NCBI GenBank assembly: GCA_030706735.1
Contig: JAUZNZ010000044.1
Span: 1 to 32,207, forward strand
Direction of reading: 5' to 3'
Length of the DNA stretch: 32,207 bases
Source of the DNA: Bacteroidota bacterium
GTDB lineage: Bacteria > Bacteroidota > Bacteroidia > Chitinophagales > Chitinophagaceae
Below the pieces are notes generated by a model. The model worked only from the letters and a program-made list of their open reading frames with translations. It did not search any database and was not told the origin of the DNA. The translations under genes were made by a program, and so were the position numbers. Below, piece after piece: positions 1-7,262 of the stretch (positions are counted from its first letter, which is position 1; every line of letters begins with the position of its first letter).

Positions 1-414
1 ACTCGCCAAAGACAATTTCGTATTTACATTCGCATACCCAAAGGGTTTCACATGAATGTTACGACCCTTAAGATGCAATTTTGGTCGGAAAGGCTGCATT
101 GTATCTCTGAATAAGGTCATTTTCTTTTTTGAACCAGCATGCTTGATTCAGGAACGATATTTTAGGTGTTGTTTTTCTGGTCGGTAGATAAACCGTCGAA
201 CTTGTCCGATCGGCGCAGCGATGAGACGACATAAAAGCCCAACTCGCTTTGTTTGACTGGCGTAGACCGCCCAAATGAAATGTGACACCTAACTTTTCAA
301 AGAATAAAGTATTACTTTACTTGAATTTGATTCAATTAAGAACTACTATCAAACAATACGTCCACTTTAGTTTGATTATATGCATGTATCGTAATTACCA
401 GCAATAAATAGTTA
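1..414. other. Left-edge stretch without a convincing gene
   Basis: No recognisable gene. On the minus strand an open frame runs from an ATG at 120 off the left edge (40 codons). It could be the start of a truncated gene, but I recognise nothing in it. The longer minus-strand frame at 68-274 has no family-like features. From about 295 to 414 the DNA is clearly AT-rich and resembles an upstream regulatory region of the decayed gene that follows. Confidence 0.3.
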
Positions 415-773
415 ATGAAGAATATTATCCACCAGCACCCGCATGCAATAGTTTTTGAGAAAATTTATGCTTGTTTTACAAATGGCATGTTCCGGGAAAT
501 AATCTCATCTCTGGTCTTTATACCAACCGCGATACCATCTTTGGATGCTTCAACAAGATATTTGAATTATCGAAAGGCACATACAAGCCACTTCTTAAGG
601 ATATCCTTGCTGATGATAAATACACAGTTGCATTGTTACATTGTACTGCTGAACATGGCAAGAAGAAGCTTGACCAAGATTATGCTTTTATCATGCGTAT
701 AGAGGATGCTAAGATTGTTGAACTTTGGGAAGCGTGGACCGAGGGGGTAGCATGGAATGAATTCTGGTCTTAA
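415..773 (+). pseudogene. NTF2/SnoaL-like protein, broken by an internal frame-changing deletion
   Basis: Two frames together resemble one small SnoaL/NTF2-like protein. The first, from ATG 415, gives a plausible N-terminus (…VFEKIYACFTNG). The second, from about 471 to 773, carries the family's conserved core (WHVPGNNLISG, then a Gly/Thr-rich helix, then …EAWTEG…WNEFWS). The frames meet at about 475-487. The segment that normally joins helix 1 to the WHVPGNN strand is missing, so the lesion looks like a deletion of some tens of bases that is not a multiple of three. A TTG at 471 could in theory start the second part, but the product would lack the first helix of the cone fold. These folds serve as small-molecule isomerases, cyclases or binding proteins; no substrate can be named. 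Confidence 0.55.
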
Positions 774-775
774 TG

Positions 776-903
776 GCGGGTAGCCTATCCGGGCTGGCGC
801 TGACCCGATCGCTGATCAACTCGATCTTCAAAATCAACCCTCCGGCATCAAGGTCCGGGAAGCCGTGCGCGCCAATCCGGTCAAGTTATTGCGAGCTGAA
901 TAA
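776..903 (+). pseudogene. Remnant of an ABC-transporter permease (FtsX/MacB type) C-terminus
   Basis: Two short segments in different frames look like the end of a MacB/FtsX-type permease. The frame at 776-841 reads SLSGLALTRSLINSIFKIN, like the last transmembrane helix and following loop of these permeases. The frame at 844-903 reads GIKVREAVRANPVKLLRAE and a stop, close to the usual family ending (…A…ANPVKSLR.E). They are out of frame and much shorter than a permease domain, so this is debris of a gene whose body has been lost. The match is by eye and short. From 904 to 1075 I see nothing further. Confidence 0.4.
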
Positions 904-1075
904 CAAAGATTGGTCAGCCAGGTAAAATAAATCTATAAATCTGAAAATAGAAAAAGGGCACGAAGCTTTCCATACAGCCAAGACGTTTGCAGAGGCTTTC
1001 GGCTGTAGCGGTACACAAATGTATCTTATCAAGACTTAAATTTTTGCATGGTTTAGCTTCAACCCGTCAGATTTA

Positions 1076-2068
1076 TCACTTCCCCGTCGTCACCGCGTAT
1101 TTCAGCACATACGTCCATGCACCCGGGTCAGTCTCGGGCAGCATCTTCGCCGGCCGCGGGCTCCAGGTTTGGAACACAAGATCGTCCACGGCCGTTGCGG
1201 GATTCCCGGTGATATCCTTGTAATGACCCAATGCCTGCTCGATCCATTGCCTGTCCGAGGACGACTGTTCATTTCCGTCAAAGACCACCCCAACACGAAT
1301 ATGCCTGTCGCGCAGCCGTTTCACCAGCAGTTCCATCTGTGGCTGCCAGTCCGAATCCCAGGCGACATCCATATGCATGAAGGCTAGTTTTAACCCCGTC
1401 GTTTTCTGCAGCAGGTCGATAAACGTGACAATATCCGCGCCCAGATGCGGGTAGCGACCGCTCACCGCATCGATCAACCCAATTTTCACATCCGGGAAAT
1501 ACCGCTGCAGGGTAGCGATCTTGACAGAGGCTCTGGCTGCCAATTCGGGAATGGGATATTGACAGCAGCGACCCAATCCTTTTGCATTTGTGCCTTGTTT
1601 TTCATGCCCCCAGATTACCGGCTCGTCCATGGCAATATAATCCAGCTGGCCGCCCAGCCTTTTGATCTTCTTACATAAAACTTCAGCTGCTGCAGGACTT
1701 CCAAATCCCTCAATTCCCTTCCCACAGGTGTCTGATCCGGTCAAAACCCCAAATTCCACCGCCAGGGCGATATGCCTGCTTTTCAACCCTTCGAGCACCG
1801 TTCTCACCTGGTCATCCGTCCCCCGAAGGATAAACGCAGTACCCACCTTGAACACATTCGTAGCCGCAGCCCCTGTCGACCAGGCCGCATCGGGTTTGAA
1901 GAGGTCCATATAGTCCGCTGGATTCGAGGTATGTCGATCGCTCTGGGCAACCGGATCGACCCCGCCCAGCCAGATTTGCCTGGGAGACCCAGTCTGTACA
2001 GGACGCTGCCCGCTGGCGCTAATAATCAGGAAACAATCAAGAATAAGAAAGAGTAAGCCTTGCTTCAT
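1076..2068 (-). CDS. Secreted TIM-barrel-like protein of unknown function
   Basis: 330 aa. Residues 1-20 form a signal peptide (MKQGLLFLILDCFLIISASG), so the protein is exported. The body alternates predicted strands and helices as in a (beta/alpha)8 barrel, with IWLGGVDPV near the start, a DYIAMDEP strand end at about 143-150 and AFMHMDVAWDSDW in the second half. D148 and E149 at the end of a strand are in the style of glycoside-hydrolase-like barrels, but I cannot assign a GH family and no carbohydrate-binding module is visible. It faces the decayed region to its left and is separated from the PorT-like gene by about 200 bp. The ATG start gives a complete signal peptide. The function is unknown; a hydrolase acting on a glycan or glycoside is only a guess. 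Confidence 0.7.
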   Translation of the reverse strand: MKQGLLFLILDCFLIISASGQRPVQTGSPRQIWLGGVDPVAQSDRHTSNPADYMDLFKPDAAWSTGAAATNVFKVGTAFILRGTDDQVRTVLEGLKSRHIALAVEFGVLTGSDTCGKGIEGFGSPAAAEVLCKKIKRLGGQLDYIAMDEPVIWGHEKQGTNAKGLGRCCQYPIPELAARASVKIATLQRYFPDVKIGLIDAVSGRYPHLGADIVTFIDLLQKTTGLKLAFMHMDVAWDSDWQPQMELLVKRLRDRHIRVGVVFDGNEQSSSDRQWIEQALGHYKDITGNPATAVDDLVFQTWSPRPAKMLPETDPGAWTYVLKYAVTTGK

Positions 2069-2266
2069 AAATTGATGATCATTTTTATGAGCCCTTCGAC
2101 TCTGACAAAAGTAATAAGTTTAATCGTCTGTCTAAATAAGCCATGGCCTGCCCGGGTCAGCCTGAGCGGCCAATCATCGTCGGAAGCAAGTTCTTCGGAC
2201 CGCAGGCGGGAATGATATTTTTGCGCACACTGGCGCCGGGTTTTCGTTTGGCTAAAAAACGAGCAT

Positions 2267-2899
2267 CTACCTTATCCGTTGCTGGAACAAGATAAACATG
2301 AGGTCGAGTTGAAGAACGCCGTTCCTAACGCCGTATTGCCCGTATGCGTTGCCGTAGTTTGGGTCGTTGGCGATATTGCTGATACCCGCATTGTAGCGAA
2401 GATCGAAAGCGACCGGAGCCGCCGGCACCTTAAAGCCGAGGCCGAATACCCAGGAGAAATCGGCCGAGTTATAGGCACCGGAGACGTCCTGGGATGCACC
2501 GTTCTCCTTGTCTGTTGCATTGAGTTTGATCCCAAGCTGAGGACCTGTCTCGGCAAAGAAGCCGCTGCGACTCGTGAATTTTGCCAGAACGGGAATTTGA
2601 AGATAATTCACATGCTCGGAAACCGTCCCGCCGGTGCCTGAGCCGTCATCGAATCGAAATCCTTGAGCGGAATAGTACAACTCAGGCTGAACGCTGAAGA
2701 ATCGGACCACGGGTACTTTCAGAAACAGGCCTATGTTGAAGTCGGCTAAAGAGCTATACGAATAACCCTGTTGGCCGTTGCTTACGGATACGTTCGAGAG
2801 ATTCAGCCCGCCTTTGGCTCCGAACTGAAGTGATCCTTGCGCGGTCGCTGTTGAAAATGAGATTCCTGCTACGATAAGAACAAATAGTAATTTTTTCAT
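2267..2899 (-). CDS. PorT-like outer-membrane beta-barrel protein
   Basis: 210 aa from the ATG at 2899. An upstream in-frame extension to 3028 is open, but the chosen start is followed directly by a signal peptide (MKKLLFVLIVAG…STATAQ). The mature part opens with FGAKGGLNLSNVSVS, the hallmark of the outer membrane beta-barrel family seen throughout Bacteroidota, and continues with amphipathic strands of alternating aromatic and polar residues (VQPELYYSAQGF, YLQIPVLAKF, AETGPQLGIKL). Family members are small eight-stranded barrels, mostly of unknown role; PorT itself takes part in type IX secretion, but this paralog need not. It is divergent from the serine hydrolase gene at 3021. Confidence 0.85.
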   Translation of the reverse strand: MKKLLFVLIVAGISFSTATAQGSLQFGAKGGLNLSNVSVSNGQQGYSYSSLADFNIGLFLKVPVVRFFSVQPELYYSAQGFRFDDGSGTGGTVSEHVNYLQIPVLAKFTSRSGFFAETGPQLGIKLNATDKENGASQDVSGAYNSADFSWVFGLGFKVPAAPVAFDLRYNAGISNIANDPNYGNAYGQYGVRNGVLQLDLMFILFQQRIR

Positions 2900-3020
2900 A
2901 ATTGTTATATTATAACCATGGGATGGCATGCAAAAATGATACCCAGATAATCGCCTGAGGCTTATATTTGACCTATTGGCGCCTAATTGAGTGGGGAAGC
3001 CTTCAGCAAAAAACCCAAAC

Positions 3021-4406
3021 ATGATCAAATCTCTTTCTCTTTCACTTATTGCTTTATTATTACTGATATGCTGCTATGGACAGAGTAAGGAGGACAAAAT
3101 ACTATCCAAAACTCTTGACGAACTAATCCCTAAACGACTGACTGGAATTGCCCCGGGCTGTGTGGTAATGGTTGTGAAAAATGATAAGATCATTTATAGA
3201 AAAGCATTTGGCCTGGCCAATACAGACCAAAATATTCCCATGCAGGCCGACATGCTTTTTCGGATAGGATCAATGACCAAACAATATACGGCTATTGCTA
3301 TTTTGCAATTGGTTGAACGAGGCAAATTAGCTTTGCAGGATAGTATTCAGCAATATATAAAAGACTTCCCTTCAAAAGGCTATACCATCACGATCGAAAA
3401 TTTGTTAACCAACACTTCCGGCATTAAAGATTATTTATCCGAAATTTCCAATCCCTCAAAGCAAAAGGAGGCTTACACGCCAAAGGATGGCGTCGATTAC
3501 ATTAAAGATGCGCCACTTAATTTCAGGCCAGGAAACAACTATCGATACAGCAATTCGAATTTCTATTTGTTGGGTTATATCATTGAAAAGGTCACGGGCG
3601 AACCTTACGAAAAGTATTTGCAGGAAAATGTTCTGAACAAAGCCGACTTAAAGAATACGCTTTATATCAACCCAAAAAACAATATCCCCAATATGCCGCA
3701 AGGCTATTCAAAATTTGATGGCAAAATTGAAAAAGCTGTCCTGCAGCCAATCGATATTCTCTATTCTTCGGGAGGACTTGTGAGCAACGTGGATGATATT
3801 TATAAGTGGCATCAAGCATTATATAATTACCAACTGGTTAGTAAGAACTCATTGGAAAGAGCAACTACCCCTTTTAGATTTGCAGACGGGGCCCTCTCAG
3901 AATACGGATACGGCTGGTTCATAAAAAACCTTGACGGCAGCAAGACGATTGAACACAGCGGCTCTACAGACGGGTTCCAATCCGACGAAATTTATCTGCC
4001 AGGCGAAAATGTTTTTGTTGTTTCATTATTCAATTGCTACGAAGCGGACATGAATTGGCAGTTACTGACAAATGACATCGCCAAAGTTGTGCTCGGCAAG
4101 CCTTTGAACGATGAAGTGAAAGTAAATGAAGATATATTAAAAAGTTATGTTGGCACTTACGAGGTCAACATCAATAGCATTAATCATAAATTGATCGTAA
4201 CTTTTGCCGGTGGAAGGCTTTCTATTGAAGCGTCTAATCCTGACGACAGGTTACCTAAAGTGTTTTTATATGCCAAAAGCGAAAATGAATTTTATATGAA
4301 AGAGGCTCCTTTGAGATTTGAATTTATAAGAGATACAAACGGCAATTTTAAAATAGTTACTTACAACAATCGCGGCAAAGACGCCGAATGGACGAAGATC
4401 AACTAG
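3021..4406 (+). CDS. Secreted serine hydrolase of the beta-lactamase/PBP-like (class C) family
   Basis: 461 aa from the ATG at 3021, which sits directly before the signal peptide (…LIALLLLICCYGQ); a longer upstream frame is rejected. The penicillin-binding/beta-lactamase motifs are in order: S84-M-T-K87 (acylated serine and lysine), Y176-S-N178, and H312-S-G314 in place of KTG. This set is typical of Bacteroidota esterase/peptidase-like members rather than true beta-lactamases. A C-terminal beta-rich domain (about 365-461, starting near ILKSYVGTYEV) resembles the DUF3471-type tail of such proteins. It probably acts in the periplasm or at the surface on small peptides or esters; the substrate is unknown. 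The gene is more AT-rich than its neighbours. A possible -7 box TATATTTG lies at 2963-2970, but no -33 partner is visible. The 3' end overlaps the convergent sugar transferase gene by 8 bp. Confidence 0.88.
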   Translation: MIKSLSLSLIALLLLICCYGQSKEDKILSKTLDELIPKRLTGIAPGCVVMVVKNDKIIYRKAFGLANTDQNIPMQADMLFRIGSMTKQYTAIAILQLVERGKLALQDSIQQYIKDFPSKGYTITIENLLTNTSGIKDYLSEISNPSKQKEAYTPKDGVDYIKDAPLNFRPGNNYRYSNSNFYLLGYIIEKVTGEPYEKYLQENVLNKADLKNTLYINPKNNIPNMPQGYSKFDGKIEKAVLQPIDILYSSGGLVSNVDDIYKWHQALYNYQLVSKNSLERATTPFRFADGALSEYGYGWFIKNLDGSKTIEHSGSTDGFQSDEIYLPGENVFVVSLFNCYEADMNWQLLTNDIAKVVLGKPLNDEVKVNEDILKSYVGTYEVNINSINHKLIVTFAGGRLSIEASNPDDRLPKVFLYAKSENEFYMKEAPLRFEFIRDTNGNFKIVTYNNRGKDAEWTKIN

Positions 4407-5037
4407 AAGAGACACAAACCGTTTTAAAAAAGAATTTGACTGTTTGCCATACGATCTTAGTGTCTGTGGCAAGGCCGATCGTGCGGATATATTGAAGGTC
4501 AATGTCGAATTTTTCCTTTTCTCCTTCTATCGTTGCGGTATATCCCTGATTTATTTGGGCTAACCCGGTAATGCCTGGCAGGACCAGGTGTCTCAAATCG
4601 TAAGATGGGATATTTTGCCGGTACAGGGAGTAGAAATTTTCCGGTACCGGCCGCGGGCCAATAAAGCTCATTTCTCCCTTCAGAATATTTATGCATTGCG
4701 GGAGTTCGTCTAATTTATATTTTCTTAATACCCTTCCCGTTTTGGTAATTCTTTTATCGTTCAACGCAGTAAGCGTGGATGTATCTGCATTCACAACCAT
4801 CGTCCTGAACTTATACATACGGAAGATCCTTCCATTTTTACCTGGCCGATTTTGTATAAAGAAGACCGGCCCCTTGTCAAACAGGCGGATACATAAAGCT
4901 ATGGAGCCCATGGCAAGAAAAATAAGCGGAGAGAGCAGGAGGATAATGATGACCTCGACGATTCTCCGTGCATGCAGATAGTTCAGCGAAATGCGGGAAA
5001 CCTCGTATTCTGCAAGGGCTGTATTACTATTATTCAT
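4399..5037 (-). CDS. Undecaprenyl-phosphate sugar-1-phosphate transferase (bacterial sugar transferase family)
   Basis: 212 aa. This family moves a sugar-1-phosphate from a nucleotide sugar onto undecaprenyl phosphate, the first membrane step in building a surface glycan. There is one hydrophobic segment (about 26-50), then the conserved core: GKNGRIFRMYKFRTM (67-80), the catalytic Asp-Glu pair in KLDELPQ (D110-E111), SFIGPRPVP and PGITGLAQINQGYT. The length fits the short monotopic PglC-like form, without the extra N-terminal membrane domain of WcaJ/WbaP types. Its ATG overlaps the stop of the upstream deacetylase gene (ATGA at 5034-5037), so translation is probably coupled. The sugar cannot be told from the sequence. 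Confidence 0.93.
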   Translation of the reverse strand: MNNSNTALAEYEVSRISLNYLHARRIVEVIIILLLSPLIFLAMGSIALCIRLFDKGPVFFIQNRPGKNGRIFRMYKFRTMVVNADTSTLTALNDKRITKTGRVLRKYKLDELPQCINILKGEMSFIGPRPVPENFYSLYRQNIPSYDLRHLVLPGITGLAQINQGYTATIEGEKEKFDIDLQYIRTIGLATDTKIVWQTVKFFFKTVCVSSS

Positions 5038-5861
5038 ACCCTGTCCGGTTTAATCAACCTGTTCAATGAAGTGAACTCAAACGTCGCCAGCAACCTTTCC
5101 AATTTATCCTGTACCGATGCCGTATTGTAATAGTGCCTCCAGTCATTTAACAAAGGAAGCGCAACCCTTGGCGGGCTCTTGTCCAATTCCCAGGGATGAA
5201 TATAAAAAATGAAGGGCCGGCCCTGGTCCATTACTTTCCTGGCGAGGGAATGAAAGATAGGGTAGGGGTAGAATCGCAGGTAGGCTCCGCCGCTGCATGG
5301 CAGGCGGATGCCTCCGAAGGTAGCGCAGCTGAGGGGAACCTCCACCAGGCTATCCACTGCGCTGTGCATATGGAGGGGCGAGTGACCATTTCCATAATCC
5401 GGATGCAGCGAAAATGGGTAAATGGACGAATCATACGCGAAACCGAGCTGTTTTAGTATAGCCAGCGCCCATTGGGTCCGGCGGACGATACTGAAAGCGG
5501 GAGCCCGGTAGCCACTGGGCATACGTCCTGTTATCCGTTCAAGCGCCGCGACCGAATTTTCCACGTCCGTCTTGAATTCCTCGGGCTGCATGCCAATGAT
5601 TTGCCGGTGCGCATAGCCATGTGAGGCTATCTCGTGACCTTCCCGACAAATTGCTTTGATCAGGCCGGGGAATCGGTCGGCCACCCATCCCAGGACAAAG
5701 AACGTCGCTTCCGTTTTGTGCTTTTGAAGGATCTCGAGCAGTGCAAAGCTGTTTTTTTCCACCCGGCTTTCCTGACGGTCCCAATCTTCATACGTGATCA
5801 CTGATCGCAGGTTGTGCGAGCAGAACCAGTCCTCGAGGTCAACGGTAAAGGCATTTATCAT
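5034..5861 (-). CDS. Polysaccharide deacetylase (NodB domain, XrtA-system/DUF3473 type)
   Basis: 275 aa, no signal peptide, so probably cytoplasmic. The NodB fold is clear: TVDLEDWF (D8 and D11, base and metal ligand), the metal-binding SHGYAH (H81, H85), GYRAPAFS (R119) and IHPWELD near the end. The TVDLEDWF form and the long C-terminal part match the deacetylases linked to PEP-CTERM/exosortase polysaccharide loci. No exosortase or PEP-CTERM protein is present here. The enzyme would remove N- or O-acetyl groups from a glycan precursor. It is coupled on both sides by 4-bp ATGA overlaps (5858-5861 with the epimerase and 5034-5037 with the sugar transferase), so all three are expected in one pathway. 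Confidence 0.92.
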   Translation of the reverse strand: MINAFTVDLEDWFCSHNLRSVITYEDWDRQESRVEKNSFALLEILQKHKTEATFFVLGWVADRFPGLIKAICREGHEIASHGYAHRQIIGMQPEEFKTDVENSVAALERITGRMPSGYRAPAFSIVRRTQWALAILKQLGFAYDSSIYPFSLHPDYGNGHSPLHMHSAVDSLVEVPLSCATFGGIRLPCSGGAYLRFYPYPIFHSLARKVMDQGRPFIFYIHPWELDKSPPRVALPLLNDWRHYYNTASVQDKLERLLATFEFTSLNRLIKPDRV

Positions 5862-6853
5862 ACATAAGCGTATTGTTCCCGGGGCCTGGATTGTAACAGA
5901 ACTTTCTGATGATCAATGATCTCGTCAATTACCGTATGCCAGGACGTGAGTGGTTTCCATCCCGCGACAGAGCATATCTTGTCCAGCCTGGCTTTTCTGT
6001 GCAGGATATCTTTTCCGAGACTCCGATGCGGTGGGAAGGGTTTATATACTATCGGTGAGGAGGAGCCTGTAACCCGCTTGATATAAGTGGCTAATTCGGT
6101 GATGGTGATACTTTCCGATCCACCTACATTAAATACTTGACCATATGCACTGTCTGTTTGCAATAATTGCCTTATCGCCCGGACAATGTCTTTAACGTTG
6201 CAAAAACTACGGGTCTGGTTGCCTGTTCCGTAAACCGTAATAGGTTCTCCTGCTAAGGCTTGCCGGACAAAAGTGGGTACTACCATGCCATAGTTGCCAA
6301 TTTGGTTCAGGCCGATCGCATTAAAAAAACGGGCTACAATAACAGGCAAGCCGAACTGCCTGCTATAATTCAGACAATAATGCTCCGAAGTGAGTTTGCC
6401 GAGTGTGTACGCACTTCGTCCACAATGGGATGAAGGGACGATCAGGGGATCAGATTCGGAGGAGCATACTCCGGTTGATTCACCGTAAACTTCCGACGTG
6501 CTGGCAAGGAATATTTTACAACCCAACGGTAACGCCTGGTTCAATAAAGTTAGCGTAGGCTGAAAATTGTTTTCCAGCGTTTCGAGGGAATTGCATACCA
6601 CTTTGTTAACGCCCACGGTGGCAGCCAGGTGAATGATAATCGTGTTGCCATCTAAAATGTCCTCCCAATGCCTAACGGAGCGCACGTCACTGATAATAAG
6701 GCGGAATTTGTCGTTAGAAGAAATCCCGGACAGGTTGCTCAGGGAACCTGTGGAAAGGTTATCGATCACGATAACCTGTTCACCGGAATCGATCAGGTCT
6801 TCTGCGAGGTGGGAGCCTATGAATCCTGCACCTCCTGTGATAACATACTTCAT
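5858..6853 (-). CDS. NAD-dependent nucleotide-sugar epimerase/dehydratase (extended SDR)
   Basis: 331 aa from the ATG at 6853, chosen because the Rossmann motif starts at once (MKYVITGGAGFIGSH, GGAGFIG at 7-13) with D31 as the NAD-ribose ligand. An open extension to 7015 has no domain character and is rejected. The active site shows the STSEVYG strand (about 118-124) and Y149-TLG-K153. NVGGSESITI and a late PHRSLGKDI segment fit the substrate-binding half. The closest types are UDP-glucose/UDP-GlcNAc 4-epimerases and UDP-glucuronate decarboxylases; which reaction it performs is open. It is the first gene of the coupled trio and would supply the sugar nucleotide. About 130 bp of apparently untranslated leader precede it. 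Confidence 0.9.
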   Translation of the reverse strand: MKYVITGGAGFIGSHLAEDLIDSGEQVIVIDNLSTGSLSNLSGISSNDKFRLIISDVRSVRHWEDILDGNTIIIHLAATVGVNKVVCNSLETLENNFQPTLTLLNQALPLGCKIFLASTSEVYGESTGVCSSESDPLIVPSSHCGRSAYTLGKLTSEHYCLNYSRQFGLPVIVARFFNAIGLNQIGNYGMVVPTFVRQALAGEPITVYGTGNQTRSFCNVKDIVRAIRQLLQTDSAYGQVFNVGGSESITITELATYIKRVTGSSSPIVYKPFPPHRSLGKDILHRKARLDKICSVAGWKPLTSWHTVIDEIIDHQKVLLQSRPREQYAYV

Positions 6854-7262
6854 GGAATAAGGGTTTAAAATGAAAAATAGGTCTTCCAAGAGGAAAGTAT
6901 GCGAATGAATTCCGGAGGATATGAAGGACGAGAAGTTGGGGATGGACCTAAGCTTATACAGGATATTGAAGAGACTGTAAGCCACTTTGTTAAATTTAGT
7001 AAAATCATACGTCAATTCCGATGATATTCGTCATAATCGACCCTGATTTTCCACCTGACAGACCAGTCACTGCGCCGGTAGTCGATTTCACTGATCTGTA
7101 CATGCAGTATAGCCCAGCTCGCCCGGCTGCAAAAGGGCTGCTGGAGGTTCAGCCGGGGATCGGGAAACGTAGTTTGGCGGACAAAACAGCTGGAGGACAC
7201 CCATTTTGGGCCTTTGGTCAAAAATTCCAAAAAATGTCTCGCCAACTTTCTATCTTTTTCCC
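6854..7262. other. Divergent interval between the polysaccharide trio and the GT39 gene
   Basis: 409 bp between two outward-facing genes. The half next to the epimerase is AT-rich. It carries GTTAAATTTAG at 6990-7000, which matches the box upstream of the reductase gene at 13210, so a minus-strand transcript could start near 6985 and have a leader of about 130 nt. The other half (7012-7245) is richer in GC and is open on the minus strand from a TTG at 7245 for 77 codons, ending …RVDYDEYHRN. That frame has a protein-like flavour but no family I recognise. It may be a gene fragment or chance. Confidence 0.3.

Noticed and set aside
68-274. 68-codon minus-strand frame at the left edge
   Set aside because: No conserved pattern, and no supporting upstream signals.
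2069-2266. Short plus-strand frame from about 2142 in the gap between the TIM-barrel and PorT-like genes
   Set aside because: Fifty codons without any motif, running into the opposite-strand PorT-like gene.
2900-3028. N-terminal extension of the PorT-like frame
   Set aside because: It would hide the clear signal peptide starting at 2899 and overlap the divergent gene's upstream region.
6854-7015. N-terminal extension of the epimerase frame (54 codons)
   Set aside because: The Rossmann motif begins at the ATG at 6853; the extension lies in AT-rich leader and contains a promoter-like box.
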